Shown one piece after another: positions 53,880 to 63,096 of a DNA stretch of 64,000 nucleotides. The position numbers and the translations under genes are program-made. The notes beneath the pieces were generated by a model. The model made no database searches and had not been told where the DNA came from. It worked only from the letters and a program-made list of their open reading frames with translations. Every line of letters starts with the position of its first letter. Positions within the stretch are counted from its first letter, which is position 1. This DNA is from JBGVSA01 sp041807905 (GTDB lineage Bacteria > Pseudomonadota > Gammaproteobacteria > Burkholderiales > Rhodocyclaceae), in the NCBI RefSeq assembly GCF_041807905.1, contig NZ_JBGVSA010000009.1, positions 1-64,000 of the forward strand, in the 5' to 3' direction.

Positions 53880-54146
53880 ATGACCGACATCGTCACCCTC
53901 ACCGCGCAGATCAAGACGCTCATCCTGGACGCCGCCGATAAGCCCGATCCGGCCGGCGGCATCGGTGACGACGAAGCCCTCTTCGGCCCCGAAGCGCGCC
54001 TCGCGCTCGATTCGCTCGATGCGCTGCAGATTTCGATGGCCATCCAGCAGCGCTATGGCATCCGCATCACCGACAGCAAGGAGACACGCCGCGCGCTGTC
54101 CAGTGCAGCCACGCTTGCGGCCTATCTCGCCGAGCGGGGCGCATGA
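53880..54146 (+). CDS. Acyl carrier protein
   Basis: 88 residues. Seen: an acidic four-helix ACP with the phosphopantetheine site LALDSLDALQIS, Ser45 being the attachment residue. It begins four bases after the permease stop and overlaps the ketoacyl synthase start by four bases. A dedicated carrier separates the operon's intermediates from primary fatty acid synthesis. Only its own maturation enzyme (a phosphopantetheinyl transferase) is missing from the cluster; a cellular one may serve. Confidence 0.92.
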   Translation: MTDIVTLTAQIKTLILDAADKPDPAGGIGDDEALFGPEARLALDSLDALQISMAIQQRYGIRITDSKETRRALSSAATLAAYLAERGA

Positions 54147-55207
54147 GCGTGTATTTCGCCGGACGCGGGCTGGCCTGCGCGCTCGGGCTGGATGTTGCCG
54201 CTTCGGTCGCAGCGCTCGATGGTGACGCCCCCGTCCGCATGGTTGACCTGGACGACTTCGGGCGCTTCCCGTATCGACCGATTCCGTTCGACATGGCGGC
54301 CTGGTATGCGCGCGCGCGCACGCTCATCGAGCGCGTGGTCGCAGAAGCGGGCGGCAACGCCGTACGTCATGCGCCGCTGTTGGTGGCTTCATCGTCGTTG
54401 GACGTGGGTGCCGCCGAAGCCAACCCGGCCGACTTCATTCCCGACTGCACAGCATTCGCGCAGCGCATCGCGGAATGGCTGGATTGGCGCGGGCCGGTGT
54501 TTGCCGTGGCGACGGCGTGCACCTCATCGATCAACGCCATCCTCGCGGCGCGGGACATGATCGATGCAGGGTCCGCCGACGATGCGCTCGTGCTCGGCGT
54601 CGAGCTCGGCAATACGTTCACCCTGCGCGGCTTCGCCGCCATGCAGTTGCTCGCACCCTCCCGCGCGCAACCATTCGGTGCGACACGCAATGGACTGGTG
54701 CTGGGCGAAGCCGTCGCGGCACTTCGCTTGTCTCGCACGCATTCACGCTGGCGCCTCGCGGGCGGGGCCAACGTGGTCGACGGCACCGACCCCGCCGGTG
54801 CCAGCCACGAAGCTGTCTGCGCGATGGCGCAGCGCACGCTCGCCGACGCAGGCGTCGATGCGGCATCGGTGAGTCTCATCAAGGCACAGGCCGCGGGAAG
54901 CCCCGGCAACGATGCCACCGAAGCGCATGCACTGCGCAGCGTGTTCGGCCCGGACGTCGCAGTGACTTCGTTCAAGCACGTGATGGGACACACGCTCGGC
55001 GCCTCCGGTGCCGCGGAACTGGCGCTGCTCACGGCGAGCATCGAAGGCGGCGTGCTGCCGCGCGCTGACTACGCGTTCGACGATGCGCTCGGCTGCGCGC
55101 TGGCCGAACATCTCCCACGATCTCGCTACGTCTTGGTCGACATCCTCGGCTTCGGTGGCGGCCATGCTGCCGTGCTGCTCCAGGATTGCGAGGCGCCCGA
55201 TGCGTGA
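54143..55207 (+). CDS. Ketoacyl synthase with altered active site (Cys-Gln-His)
   Basis: 354 residues, shorter than FabF/FabB (about 410). Seen: nucleophile Cys126 (ATACTSSINAI), then IKAQAAGSPGNDATEA where normal enzymes have NAHGTGTPxND, so the first catalytic His is replaced by Gln249, then His283 (FKHVMGHTLGASGA) intact, and the final FGGGHAAVLL. The N-terminal 90 residues are shortened. With Cys kept and one His lost, decarboxylative condensation could be impaired; it may work as an acyl loader or partner of the next protein. Overlaps ACP and the next gene, indicating coupled synthesis. Confidence 0.85.
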   Translation: MSVYFAGRGLACALGLDVAASVAALDGDAPVRMVDLDDFGRFPYRPIPFDMAAWYARARTLIERVVAEAGGNAVRHAPLLVASSSLDVGAAEANPADFIPDCTAFAQRIAEWLDWRGPVFAVATACTSSINAILAARDMIDAGSADDALVLGVELGNTFTLRGFAAMQLLAPSRAQPFGATRNGLVLGEAVAALRLSRTHSRWRLAGGANVVDGTDPAGASHEAVCAMAQRTLADAGVDAASVSLIKAQAAGSPGNDATEAHALRSVFGPDVAVTSFKHVMGHTLGASGAAELALLTASIEGGVLPRADYAFDDALGCALAEHLPRSRYVLVDILGFGGGHAAVLLQDCEAPDA

Positions 55208-55751
55208 ATGCTCGCTGCGCATCATCGGCCGACATCTCGACGCGACGCCGCCGGATTGGCGCGATCGCCTCGCGGCGCGCCTGGGGGAGCGTCCCCGTCG
55301 TTTGGGCACGTGGACCGAACTGGCGCTGTACGGCGCACTGCGCTGCGTCGATGACGCGGCCGAAAGCGCCATGCCTGCCGACGCGGTCCTGCGGCTGTGC
55401 AGCCGGCGCGCCACGGCATCGCCCACGCATCAAGCGTTGATGCAGGCGCAAGACGGCCTGCCCATGCCATTCACTTTCCTGCAGAGCCAGACCAGCCAGA
55501 CGCTCGCCGCACTCGCCGGACGCCTTGCCTGGCGTGGCGATGCCGTCTTTCTTGCGTCGCCCCATGCCGAAGACGCTTTTGCGCTGGCGTGCCAGGCCGC
55601 GGGGCCGACGGGCGTGCTGTTCGGCGTGCTCGAAGAAGACCCACTGCTGTCCCACTGGGTGAGACTCATCCCTTGCGAACCCGCCCACGCCGATGTCGTG
55701 GGCGACGCAGCCGCAACCGCAGCGCGCTGGCAGACATTGCTCTCAGCGTAA
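55200..55751 (+). CDS. Short ketoacyl-synthase-like subunit (chain-length-factor-like)
   Basis: 183 residues from ATG 55200, eight bases inside the previous gene. Seen: TPPDWRDRLAARLGERPRRLGTWTELALYGALRCVD and the segment PMPFTFLQSQTSQTLAALAG, which resemble the Ketoacyl-synt_2 domain of aryl-polyene clusters, where a small ketosynthase-like subunit pairs with a full synthase. No catalytic Cys or His of a ketosynthase is present. Likely a structural partner of the preceding enzyme. The likeness is weak and from memory. Last gene of the operon; no clear terminator follows. Confidence 0.65.
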   Translation: MRECSLRIIGRHLDATPPDWRDRLAARLGERPRRLGTWTELALYGALRCVDDAAESAMPADAVLRLCSRRATASPTHQALMQAQDGLPMPFTFLQSQTSQTLAALAGRLAWRGDAVFLASPHAEDAFALACQAAGPTGVLFGVLEEDPLLSHWVRLIPCEPAHADVVGDAAATAARWQTLLSA

Positions 55752-55984
55752 GCGCCCCGTCCGCGGCCTTGCTTTCTTGAACGGTCCGCAACAGCCCGAC
55801 ACACAAATTCGCAATTCGGACGGAAATCCGTTTGCGACCAAAACCCTGATGACTTAAGGCGTTCCGCCGAATGGCAGCGCCGACCGTTTGGCGGCATGCG
55901 GCATCAAGATGCGAACACCATGGCCGTTAACCGAGGCATCCGCAGCAGTGGTCACCAGGCCGCCAGGCTGCATGCCAAGGAAGA

Positions 55985-57118
55985 ATGTCCGTGATGAGTT
56001 CGTTGCGCGCCCGTGCGCCCGCCCTGTTGTTCGGTCTGACCAATCTTGTCGTCGTATCACTGTTCGCATCGACGTGGTGGCACGGCGCCCTGTGGGGTGC
56101 GATCGCCCTTGTCGCACTCGCCGTGCTCGGCCCGCGTCACCGGACGAGCGTCACGGCGCCGGTGGCGGTAACCGCCGTGGAACCGGATGACGCATCGAGC
56201 ACATCGCCCGCGCTGGCTTCGCTGGTCGCCGACGTGGTGCCACTGTGGAGCGGACATGTCGGATTGGTGCAGCAACAGATCAAGGACGCCATCGATGCGC
56301 TCAGCCACCAGTTCGCTTCGCTCTCCGAGCGCCTGGCTGCCGGCCACGAACGCGACCAGGCCGAAGGCGATGCGCTGACGACCATCCACGCCGCCGAACA
56401 GGGCTTGCAGGAGATCATCGCCACGCTCAACCAGACGCAGGATTTCCGCGTGCGCCTGATGGAGCAGATCAGCGGCGTGGCCGCCTACGCCGACGACCTG
56501 CGCCGCATGGCGGACGAAGTCGCCAACATCGCCAAGCAAACCAACCTGCTGGCGCTCAACGCCGCCATCGAAGCGGCGCGCGCAGGTGAGTCAGGACGCG
56601 GTTTCGCAGTCGTGGCCGACGAGGTGCGCAAGCTATCGACGCAATCGGGCGAGACCGGCAAGCGCATCCAGGAGACGGTCAACACGGTGGGGGACGCGAT
56701 CTCCACCGCGCTCGAACAATCCGAACAGTTTGCCGCGCAGGAAAGTACCGCCGTAGCGCAGGCGCACGACGCCGCGCAACGCATCGTCGCAGACTTCAAC
56801 ACCACCGCCACCGGCATGCGCGCGTCCGTCGAACGGCTGCGCGAAGAACGTCAGGCGCTCGAATCGGACATCGCCGGCGTGCTGGTGCATCTGCAATTTC
56901 AGGATCGCGTGCATCAGGTGATCGATCACGTCACGCACGACATGGACCGCATGACGCAGGCCGCCGGCACTCTGCGCGACGACGTGCACGCCGCCGTGCC
57001 CGATCCGATCCACTGGCGCGACACGCTGGCCGCCAGCTACACCATGCTGGAACAGCGGCAGGTGCACGGCATCCAGTCCGGCGGCGGCGCCGCGCAGTCG
57101 TCCATCACATTCTTCTAA
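55985..57118 (+). CDS. Methyl-accepting chemotaxis-type signalling protein without sensor domain
   Basis: 377 residues. Seen: two closely spaced hydrophobic segments (about residues 13-31 and 35-49) with almost no periplasmic loop, a cytoplasmic linker, and the chemoreceptor hairpin EVANIAKQTNLLALNAAIEAARAGESGRGFAVVADEVRKLS (about residues 179-219). There is no HAMP domain and the signalling helices are short. Such receptors sense membrane or cytoplasmic cues, or depend on a partner. First gene of the chemosensory operon, 16 bases before cheY. C-terminus ends SSITFF, without a CheR-tethering NWETF-type pentapeptide. Confidence 0.88.
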   Translation: MSVMSSLRARAPALLFGLTNLVVVSLFASTWWHGALWGAIALVALAVLGPRHRTSVTAPVAVTAVEPDDASSTSPALASLVADVVPLWSGHVGLVQQQIKDAIDALSHQFASLSERLAAGHERDQAEGDALTTIHAAEQGLQEIIATLNQTQDFRVRLMEQISGVAAYADDLRRMADEVANIAKQTNLLALNAAIEAARAGESGRGFAVVADEVRKLSTQSGETGKRIQETVNTVGDAISTALEQSEQFAAQESTAVAQAHDAAQRIVADFNTTATGMRASVERLREERQALESDIAGVLVHLQFQDRVHQVIDHVTHDMDRMTQAAGTLRDDVHAAVPDPIHWRDTLAASYTMLEQRQVHGIQSGGGAAQSSITFF

Positions 57119-57134
57119 CAACGACATAGCCACC

Positions 57135-57503
57135 ATGAGCAAAACCATTCTCATCGTCGACGATTCGTTCAGCCTGCGTCAGACCCTGGTGATCGCGCTG
57201 CGTGGCGTGGGGTATGACGTCGTCGAGGCCACCGACGGCCGCGACGCACTGGCCAAGCTCGATGGCACGCGCTTCAACCTGATCATCTCCGACGTGAACA
57301 TGCCGAACATGGACGGCATCAGCTTCGTGAAGGCCGCCAAGGCGTTGCCGGCCTATCGCTTCACGCCGGTGATCATGCTCACCACCGAAAGCGATCAGGC
57401 CAAGGTCCTCGCGGGCAAGGAAGCCGGCGTGCGGGCCTGGGTGCTCAAGCCCTTTCAGCCGCCCGCGCTGCTCGACGCCGTCGCCAAGCTGATCGCCCCC
57501 TGA
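57135..57503 (+). CDS. CheY-like single-domain response regulator
   Basis: 122 residues. Seen: acidic pair Asp9-Asp10 (LIVDDSFSLRQ), phosphoacceptor Asp53 (ISDVNMPNMDG), Thr/Ser of LTTESD and the Lys of WVLKPFQPP. Receives phosphate from CheA in this operon. Absence of an output domain means it works by protein contact (motor, pilus machinery or another enzyme); the target cannot be read from sequence. Confidence 0.92.
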   Translation: MSKTILIVDDSFSLRQTLVIALRGVGYDVVEATDGRDALAKLDGTRFNLIISDVNMPNMDGISFVKAAKALPAYRFTPVIMLTTESDQAKVLAGKEAGVRAWVLKPFQPPALLDAVAKLIAP

Positions 57504-57535
57504 GCGCACGCATCCCCTCGAGACAACAACACGCC

Positions 57536-57853
57536 ATGAATGATTTCACTGCGACCGAAAGCGGGCCGGATACGCTCGCCCTCGCCGGCGAAGTCGGCAT
57601 CTACAACGCCGATGCGATCAAGCAGGCATTGATCGCCTTCGTCAGCGACAACGAAACCCTACACATTGACCTGTCCGGCGTGAGCGATCTGGATACCTGC
57701 GGGGTGCAGCTCATGCTGCTAGCCCGCAGCGAAGCACTCGCGCGCGCCCGCACCATCCGCTGGAGCGGCCACAGCCAGGCAGTGCTCAACGCGCTGGAGA
57801 CATTCAATCTCGGCGCGCTGTTCGACGCACCCGCCACCTTGCTCACGAACTGA
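57536..57853 (+). CDS. STAS-domain protein (anti-sigma-factor-antagonist fold)
   Basis: 105 residues. Seen: STAS fold with LALAGEVGIYNADAIKQAL and the phosphorylation loop LSGVSDLDTCGVQLML, where Thr54 takes the place of the usual Ser. No anti-sigma kinase or phosphatase lies nearby. In other alternative chemosensory operons STAS proteins are found beside CheA and CheY; the role is unproven and may be a scaffold or switch input. Confidence 0.9.
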   Translation: MNDFTATESGPDTLALAGEVGIYNADAIKQALIAFVSDNETLHIDLSGVSDLDTCGVQLMLLARSEALARARTIRWSGHSQAVLNALETFNLGALFDAPATLLTN

Positions 57854-57868
57854 CGCAGGACTTCAAAC

Positions 57869-60052
57869 ATGGATCTTTCCGCCGCTCGCGACGCACTGGT
57901 GCAGGAGGCACGCGAACTGCTCGCCGCACAGGAAGCCGCGTTGCTCGACATCGAAACCTATGGCGCCGATGACGACCGCATCAACGCCATCTTCCGCGCA
58001 GCCCACACCATCAAGGGTTCGGCCGGGCTGTTCGCGCTCGACCTGATCGTCAGCTTCACGCACGTGATGGAAAGCGTGCTCGACCGCGTACGCAATGGCG
58101 TGCTGTCGCTGGACGGCGAGCTTGTGTCCACCCTGCTGGCTTGTGGCGACTATCTTGGCCGCCTGATCGAAGCCGTCGAAACCGGCACCGAAAGCGAAGA
58201 CCCGGACCCCGAACGCCGCACGCTGCTATTGGCATCGCTCGAAGCGCGGCTGGGCCGCCCGTCGGCCAACGCTCCGGCCCCGACCGCAGCGCTGGAACAG
58301 ACGGCTCAATGGGAGGCCGAAGCCGGCTCCGTCGGCAACGAAAACTGGCACCTGTCGCTGCGCTTTGGCCCCGACACGCTGCGTCACGGCATGGACCCGC
58401 TATCGTTCATCCGTTATCTCGGCGGCCTGGGCAAGCTCGTTGGCGTTCACACGCTGACCGAGGCGATTCCCGCTGCCGACGCGATGGATCCGGAGACCTG
58501 TTACCTCGGTTTCGAGATCGACCTGCAAAGCGATGCCAGCAAGGAAACGCTCGAAGCCGTCTTCGAATTCGTCCGCGAGGACAGCCGCATCCGCATCCTG
58601 CCACCACGCGCGCGTATCAGCGAATACGTGGCGCTGATCGAAGCCCAGGACGACAGCCAGCCGCGCCGCCTCGGCGAATTGCTGGCAGCCGGCGGCACGC
58701 TGACGCAGACCGAACTCGCGGAAATGCTGGCGATGCAGGCTGGCGAGGCGCCGGGCACGCTGCTGGGCCAACTGCTGGTGCAGGAAGACGTGGTGCAGCC
58801 GCCCGTGGTGGCCGCGGCGCTCGCGCGCCAGAAGCAGACCGAAGAGCGTCGCTCGCACGAGCAAAAGGTCATCAAGGTCGAAGCTGCCAAGCTCGACCAG
58901 CTCATCAACCTCGTCGGAGAACTGGTGATCGCCAGTGCCGGCGCGCGGCTGGTTGCCGATCGCGCCCGCCAGTCGGTGCTGTCCGAAGCGCTGGGCGAAG
59001 TGGCGCAACTGGTCGAACAGATCCGCGACCGCGCGCTGAACCTGCGCATGATCCCCATCGGCGAAGTGTTCCAGCGCTTTCCGCGCGTAGTGCGCGACGT
59101 CTCGCAGGAACTCGGCAAGCGTATCGAACTTACCATCACCGGCGCCGAGACCGAACTCGACAAATCGATGGTCGAGAAGCTCTCCGACCCGCTGATGCAC
59201 ATCGTGCGCAACGCGATGGACCACGGTATCGAACCGGTTGATGCGCGCGAAGCCGCTGGCAAGCCCGGCGTCGGGCAACTGCGCCTGCATGCCTACCACG
59301 AGTCTGGCTGCATCGTGATCGAAGTGAGCGACGACGGTCGCGGGCTGGACGCTGGCCGCATCCGCGAGAAGGCAATCGAAAAGGAATTGATTTCGGCCGA
59401 CGCGCAACTGACCGATGCCGAAGTCCACCAGTTGATCTTCGCGCCCGGCTTTTCCACCGCCGCGAAAGTCACGAACCTCTCGGGGCGCGGCGTCGGCATG
59501 GACGTGGTCAAACGCAACATCGAACAGTTGCGCGGAGCCATCGAGATCGACACCGCGCCGGGTGTCGGCACCACGATGCGCATCCGCCTGCCGCTGACGC
59601 TGGCGATCATCGACGGGTTCCAGGTTGCCGTGGGGGACGCGGTATTCGTCATCCCGCTCGACATGGTCGTCGAATGCGCCGACATGCAAAGTGGCTCCGG
59701 CGGCCAGCACATCCTCAATCTGCGCGGCGAGGCGCTGCCTTATGTGCGCCTGCGCGAACTATTCGACCTGCCACCGGCCGACGCCGGATCGCGCGAAAGC
59801 CTGGTGGTGGTGGAGTACGGACAACATCGCGCGGGCCTGGTCGTCGACCGTCTGCTCGGCGAGTTCCAGGCGGTGATCAAACCGCTGGGACAACTGTTCC
59901 GTGGTCTCAAGGGCCTGTCCGGATCGACGATCCTGGGCAATGGCTCGGTTGCACTGATTCTCGACGTACCCATGCTCGTTGCATCGGGCGTTTCCCCCGA
60001 AGAGGCGGACGCGACCGGCACGTTGAATGCCGGCGTCATCCCACAGAAGTAA
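57869..60052 (+). CDS. cheA: Chemotaxis histidine kinase CheA
   Basis: 727 residues. Seen: HPt domain with phosphorylated His46 (AAHTIKGSAG), an intermediate domain, a paired-repeat segment at 267-321 (RLGELLAAGG ... LLGQLLVQED), the dimerisation helices (LVGELVIASAGARLVAD), kinase N box HIVRNAMDHGIE, G1 DDGRGLD and G2 GRGVGMDVV, and a C-terminal CheW-like domain. Autophosphorylates and passes phosphate to CheY-like proteins and CheB. Complete. The paired repeat has a spacing (7 residues) that differs from a standard MshEN domain, which it otherwise resembles. Confidence 0.95.
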   Translation: MDLSAARDALVQEARELLAAQEAALLDIETYGADDDRINAIFRAAHTIKGSAGLFALDLIVSFTHVMESVLDRVRNGVLSLDGELVSTLLACGDYLGRLIEAVETGTESEDPDPERRTLLLASLEARLGRPSANAPAPTAALEQTAQWEAEAGSVGNENWHLSLRFGPDTLRHGMDPLSFIRYLGGLGKLVGVHTLTEAIPAADAMDPETCYLGFEIDLQSDASKETLEAVFEFVREDSRIRILPPRARISEYVALIEAQDDSQPRRLGELLAAGGTLTQTELAEMLAMQAGEAPGTLLGQLLVQEDVVQPPVVAAALARQKQTEERRSHEQKVIKVEAAKLDQLINLVGELVIASAGARLVADRARQSVLSEALGEVAQLVEQIRDRALNLRMIPIGEVFQRFPRVVRDVSQELGKRIELTITGAETELDKSMVEKLSDPLMHIVRNAMDHGIEPVDAREAAGKPGVGQLRLHAYHESGCIVIEVSDDGRGLDAGRIREKAIEKELISADAQLTDAEVHQLIFAPGFSTAAKVTNLSGRGVGMDVVKRNIEQLRGAIEIDTAPGVGTTMRIRLPLTLAIIDGFQVAVGDAVFVIPLDMVVECADMQSGSGGQHILNLRGEALPYVRLRELFDLPPADAGSRESLVVVEYGQHRAGLVVDRLLGEFQAVIKPLGQLFRGLKGLSGSTILGNGSVALILDVPMLVASGVSPEEADATGTLNAGVIPQK

Positions 60053-60070
60053 CTCACCGGAGTTGAACGA

Positions 60071-61696
60071 ATGAACTGGTTTCTTCGCCTGAAGCTTGCG
60101 CAAAAGCTTCTCGTCACCTTCCTCGCCTGCTCGGTCATCACGGCCGCGGTGGGCGTCTATGGCCTGACCCGCATCACGCAGATCGGCGGGCTGCTGGACG
60201 ACACCTACCGCAACAACATCTATTCGATCCAGATGCTCGCCGACGCTGCCGGCCGACAGGCCGCGCACTCGCGTGCCTACAGCCGGCTGGCCTCGCTGGA
60301 TGCGGATGCCGCCCGCGACACCGTGGAGCGCGCGCGCGGCCACTGGGACAAGTTCAACAAGGCCATGGCCGCCTACCGCGCAACGCCCCTTTCCGACAAG
60401 GAAGGCGCATTGGTCAAGCAGCTCGATGCGCAGATCCCCGACTACCTTGCGCAGAACGACAAGACGGCCGAGCTGGTTGCCGCAGGCAAGAAAGAAGAAG
60501 CCGCACAGCTCTCCAACGGCACCGCGCGCAAGGCCACCAACGCCATCGAAGAAACACTCGGCGCGCTGATGGATGAGAACGGCGACCAGGCCAAGATCGC
60601 GAACGAATCCGGCATGGCGGCCGTCGCCAACGCCCGCACCGTCATGATCACGCTGATCGCGGTCTCCGTGGCGCTGGCCATCGCGCTCGGTCTGGCGGTC
60701 ACGCGCATCATCACCCGCCAGCTCGGCGGCGAACCTGACTACGCGGCCGAGGTGGTGCGCCGCGTTGCCGGTGGCGACATGACGGTGAAGGTCAATCTGC
60801 GTCAGGGCGACGAGACCAGCCTGCTGGCCGGGATGGGCCAGATGGTGACGCGCCTGACCCGCGTGGTCGGCGACGTACGCGGCGCTGCCGACGCGCTGGC
60901 CTCGGCCAGCGAGCAGTTGTCCTCGTCGGCTCAGGTGCTGAGCCAGAACGCATCCGAACAGGCTGCCAGCGTTGAAGAGACCAGCGCCTCGATGGAAGAG
61001 ATCTCCGCGACCGTTGCGCAGAACACGGAAAACGCGCGCGTCACCGACGGCATCGCCTCGCGTTCGGCGAAGGATGCGGCCGAAGGTGGCCAGGCCGTGC
61101 GCCAGACGGTGAGCGCGATGAAGCAGATCGCCGAGAAGATCGGCATCATCGACGACATCGCCTATCAGACCAACCTGCTGGCCCTGAACGCGGCCATTGA
61201 AGCCGCGCGCGCGGGCGAAGCCGGGCGCGGCTTTGCCGTGGTTGCCGCCGAAGTGCGCAAGCTCGCGGAGCGCGCACAGGTCGCAGCGCAAGAGATTGGT
61301 TCGGTGGCGGGCAGCAGCGTGGAGCAGGCTGAACGCGCCGGCTCTCTGTTCAATGATCTGGAGCCGTCGATCACGCGCACCGCCGATCTGGTGCAGGAGA
61401 TCGCCGCTGCGTCGCGCGAGCAGAGCAGCGGGCTGGAGCAGATCAACGTGGCGATCAACCAGGTTTCGCAGACCACGCAGGCCAATGCTTCGGCATCCGA
61501 AGAGCTGTCTTCGACGGCCGAGGAAATGAGCTCGCAGGCGCTGCAACTGCAAGAGCTGATGCAGTTCTTCCGCACCGAGGCCGACACCCTGCGCGCGCCG
61601 CGTTCGGCACGTCCGGCCGCACCTGCGATGCGCTCGGCGATGCGTCCGGCCGGCAGCGGGTCGGAGATCGATGAATCGGCTTTCGAACGCTTCTGA
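60071..61696 (+). CDS. Methyl-accepting chemotaxis protein (4HB-type sensor)
   Basis: 541 residues. Seen: N-terminal membrane helix (about residues 10-32), a periplasmic four-helix-bundle region (residues 35-190), second membrane helix (195-215), HAMP domain (216-265), and the signalling hairpin IDDIAYQTNLLALNAAIEAARAGEAGRGFAVVAAEVRKLAE with methylation-site helices on both sides (QNASEQAASVEETSASMEEI). Ligand unknown. It lies inside the operon between cheA and cheW, so it is probably the dedicated receptor. Confidence 0.95.
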   Translation: MNWFLRLKLAQKLLVTFLACSVITAAVGVYGLTRITQIGGLLDDTYRNNIYSIQMLADAAGRQAAHSRAYSRLASLDADAARDTVERARGHWDKFNKAMAAYRATPLSDKEGALVKQLDAQIPDYLAQNDKTAELVAAGKKEEAAQLSNGTARKATNAIEETLGALMDENGDQAKIANESGMAAVANARTVMITLIAVSVALAIALGLAVTRIITRQLGGEPDYAAEVVRRVAGGDMTVKVNLRQGDETSLLAGMGQMVTRLTRVVGDVRGAADALASASEQLSSSAQVLSQNASEQAASVEETSASMEEISATVAQNTENARVTDGIASRSAKDAAEGGQAVRQTVSAMKQIAEKIGIIDDIAYQTNLLALNAAIEAARAGEAGRGFAVVAAEVRKLAERAQVAAQEIGSVAGSSVEQAERAGSLFNDLEPSITRTADLVQEIAAASREQSSGLEQINVAINQVSQTTQANASASEELSSTAEEMSSQALQLQELMQFFRTEADTLRAPRSARPAAPAMRSAMRPAGSGSEIDESAFERF

Positions 61697-61706
61697 GGGC
61701 AAGCCC

Positions 61707-62240
61707 ATGGAAGCGCCGAAACTGAGCGGGCCGGCCACGTCGGCCGGCATGCAGCAGTACCTGACCTTTACCTCGGCCGGTGAGTTGTTCGCCGTGCCGA
61801 TCGCGCCGATCCGCGAGATCATCGAGTTCCCGGGACTGACGCAGATCCCGCTCACGCCCGCGTTCCTGCGCGGTGTGATCAATCTGCGCGGTGCGGTGGT
61901 GCCGGTGATCGATCTGGCCGTGCGCTTCGGGCGCAACGAGACGGCCATCGCGAGGCGCACCTGCATCGTGATCGTTGAAGTCGCGCTCGAAGATGGCGTG
62001 CATGCGATCGGCGTGATCGTCGATGCTGTCAACGAAGTGCTCGAAGTCGACCCCGCCCGGCTCGAAAAGCGCCCCGGATTCGGTACCGGCCTGCGCAGCG
62101 ACTTCGTGTCGTGCATGCTCAACCTGGATGAGCGCTTCGTGGTCGTGCTGGACATGGAGCGCGTGCTGTCGACCGACGAGCTGGAACAACTGGTCGCATC
62201 GACGGCCACGGCATCGTCCGCGGCGGGCGCCGAAGTCTAG
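61707..62240 (+). CDS. cheW: Chemotaxis coupling protein CheW
   Basis: 177 residues from ATG 61707 (GAGGGC upstream, 10 bases after the receptor stop); an in-frame ATG at 61671 overlapping the receptor is less likely. Seen: two SH3-like subdomains with YLTFTSAGELFAVPIAPIREIIE, FLRGVINLRGAVVPVIDLAVRFG and MLNLDERFVVVLDMERVLS. Couples receptors to CheA. Confidence 0.93.
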   Translation: MEAPKLSGPATSAGMQQYLTFTSAGELFAVPIAPIREIIEFPGLTQIPLTPAFLRGVINLRGAVVPVIDLAVRFGRNETAIARRTCIVIVEVALEDGVHAIGVIVDAVNEVLEVDPARLEKRPGFGTGLRSDFVSCMLNLDERFVVVLDMERVLSTDELEQLVASTATASSAAGAEV

Positions 62241-62253
62241 GGACGTTTGCCTC

Positions 62254-63054
62254 ATGACGTCTGCGCTGAGCGAACGCGCGTTCCTGCAGCTCCAGCGCTT
62301 CTTTGCCGATGCCAGCGGAATCCAGCTGGCGTCCGGCAAGCAGACGCTTGTCGCCTCGCGGCTGCGCAAGCGCGTCGAGTTGCTGGGCCTGGCCAGCTTC
62401 GACGCGTACTGCGATCACCTGTCCATGCCGGGCAACGAGGATGAACGCCAGCGGGCCATCGATCTGCTGACGACCAACGAGACGTATTTTTTCCGCGAAC
62501 CCGCGCATTTCGAGATGCTGTCGCGGCTGTTGCGCGGGCCGCTGTCTACGGGCGCGATCCGCATCTGGTCGGCGGCATGCTCGACTGGCGAAGAACCATA
62601 TTCCATCGCCATGTCGCTCGCCGACCATCGCCCGGACGGCAATTGGGAGGTGGTCGCCAGCGATCTGTCCTCGCGCGCGCTCGAAGCCGCGCGCAGCGGC
62701 ATGTTCCGCATGCAGCGGCTCGAACTGATGCCGCCCGGATACCTGCAGCGCTTCTGCCTGCGCGGCACGGGCAAATACGCGGGCAGCCTGCTCGTGCAGC
62801 GGGCCTTGCGCCAAAAGGTGCGTGTGATCGCGCACAACCTGCTCGACAGCGCCGCCCCCCTGGGCCGCTTCGATGTCATTTTTCTGCGCAATGCGCTGAT
62901 CTATTTCGATGCGGCGAAGAAGCAGGCCATCCTCGGCCGCGTCATCGACCAGCTCCTGCCGGGCGGGCTGCTTTTTGTCGGCCACTCGGAGTCACTGCAC
63001 GGTCACCGCCTGCCGCTGCAGCGTGTCGACAAGGCGGTGTATCGGAGAATATGA
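62254..63054 (+). CDS. cheR: Chemoreceptor methyltransferase CheR
   Basis: 266 residues from ATG 62254. Seen: N-terminal helical domain, NETYFFREPAHFEML (residues 75-89), SAM-binding IWSAACSTGEEPYSIAM (about 104-120) and the FLRNALIYFD motif, with Leu-Arg where CRNVLIYFD is usual. Methylates glutamates of chemoreceptors using S-adenosylmethionine. CheB follows 42 bases later. Confidence 0.94.
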   Translation: MTSALSERAFLQLQRFFADASGIQLASGKQTLVASRLRKRVELLGLASFDAYCDHLSMPGNEDERQRAIDLLTTNETYFFREPAHFEMLSRLLRGPLSTGAIRIWSAACSTGEEPYSIAMSLADHRPDGNWEVVASDLSSRALEAARSGMFRMQRLELMPPGYLQRFCLRGTGKYAGSLLVQRALRQKVRVIAHNLLDSAAPLGRFDVIFLRNALIYFDAAKKQAILGRVIDQLLPGGLLFVGHSESLHGHRLPLQRVDKAVYRRI

Positions 63055-63096
63055 AAAAATGCCCGCCATCCCCCAACAGCATGCACGGTGCGGACC

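Noticed and set aside
55752..55984. Sigma28-type promoter before the chemosensory operon
   Set aside because: GCCGAA-like and GCCGAC motifs occur, but no TAAA element lies at the proper distance.
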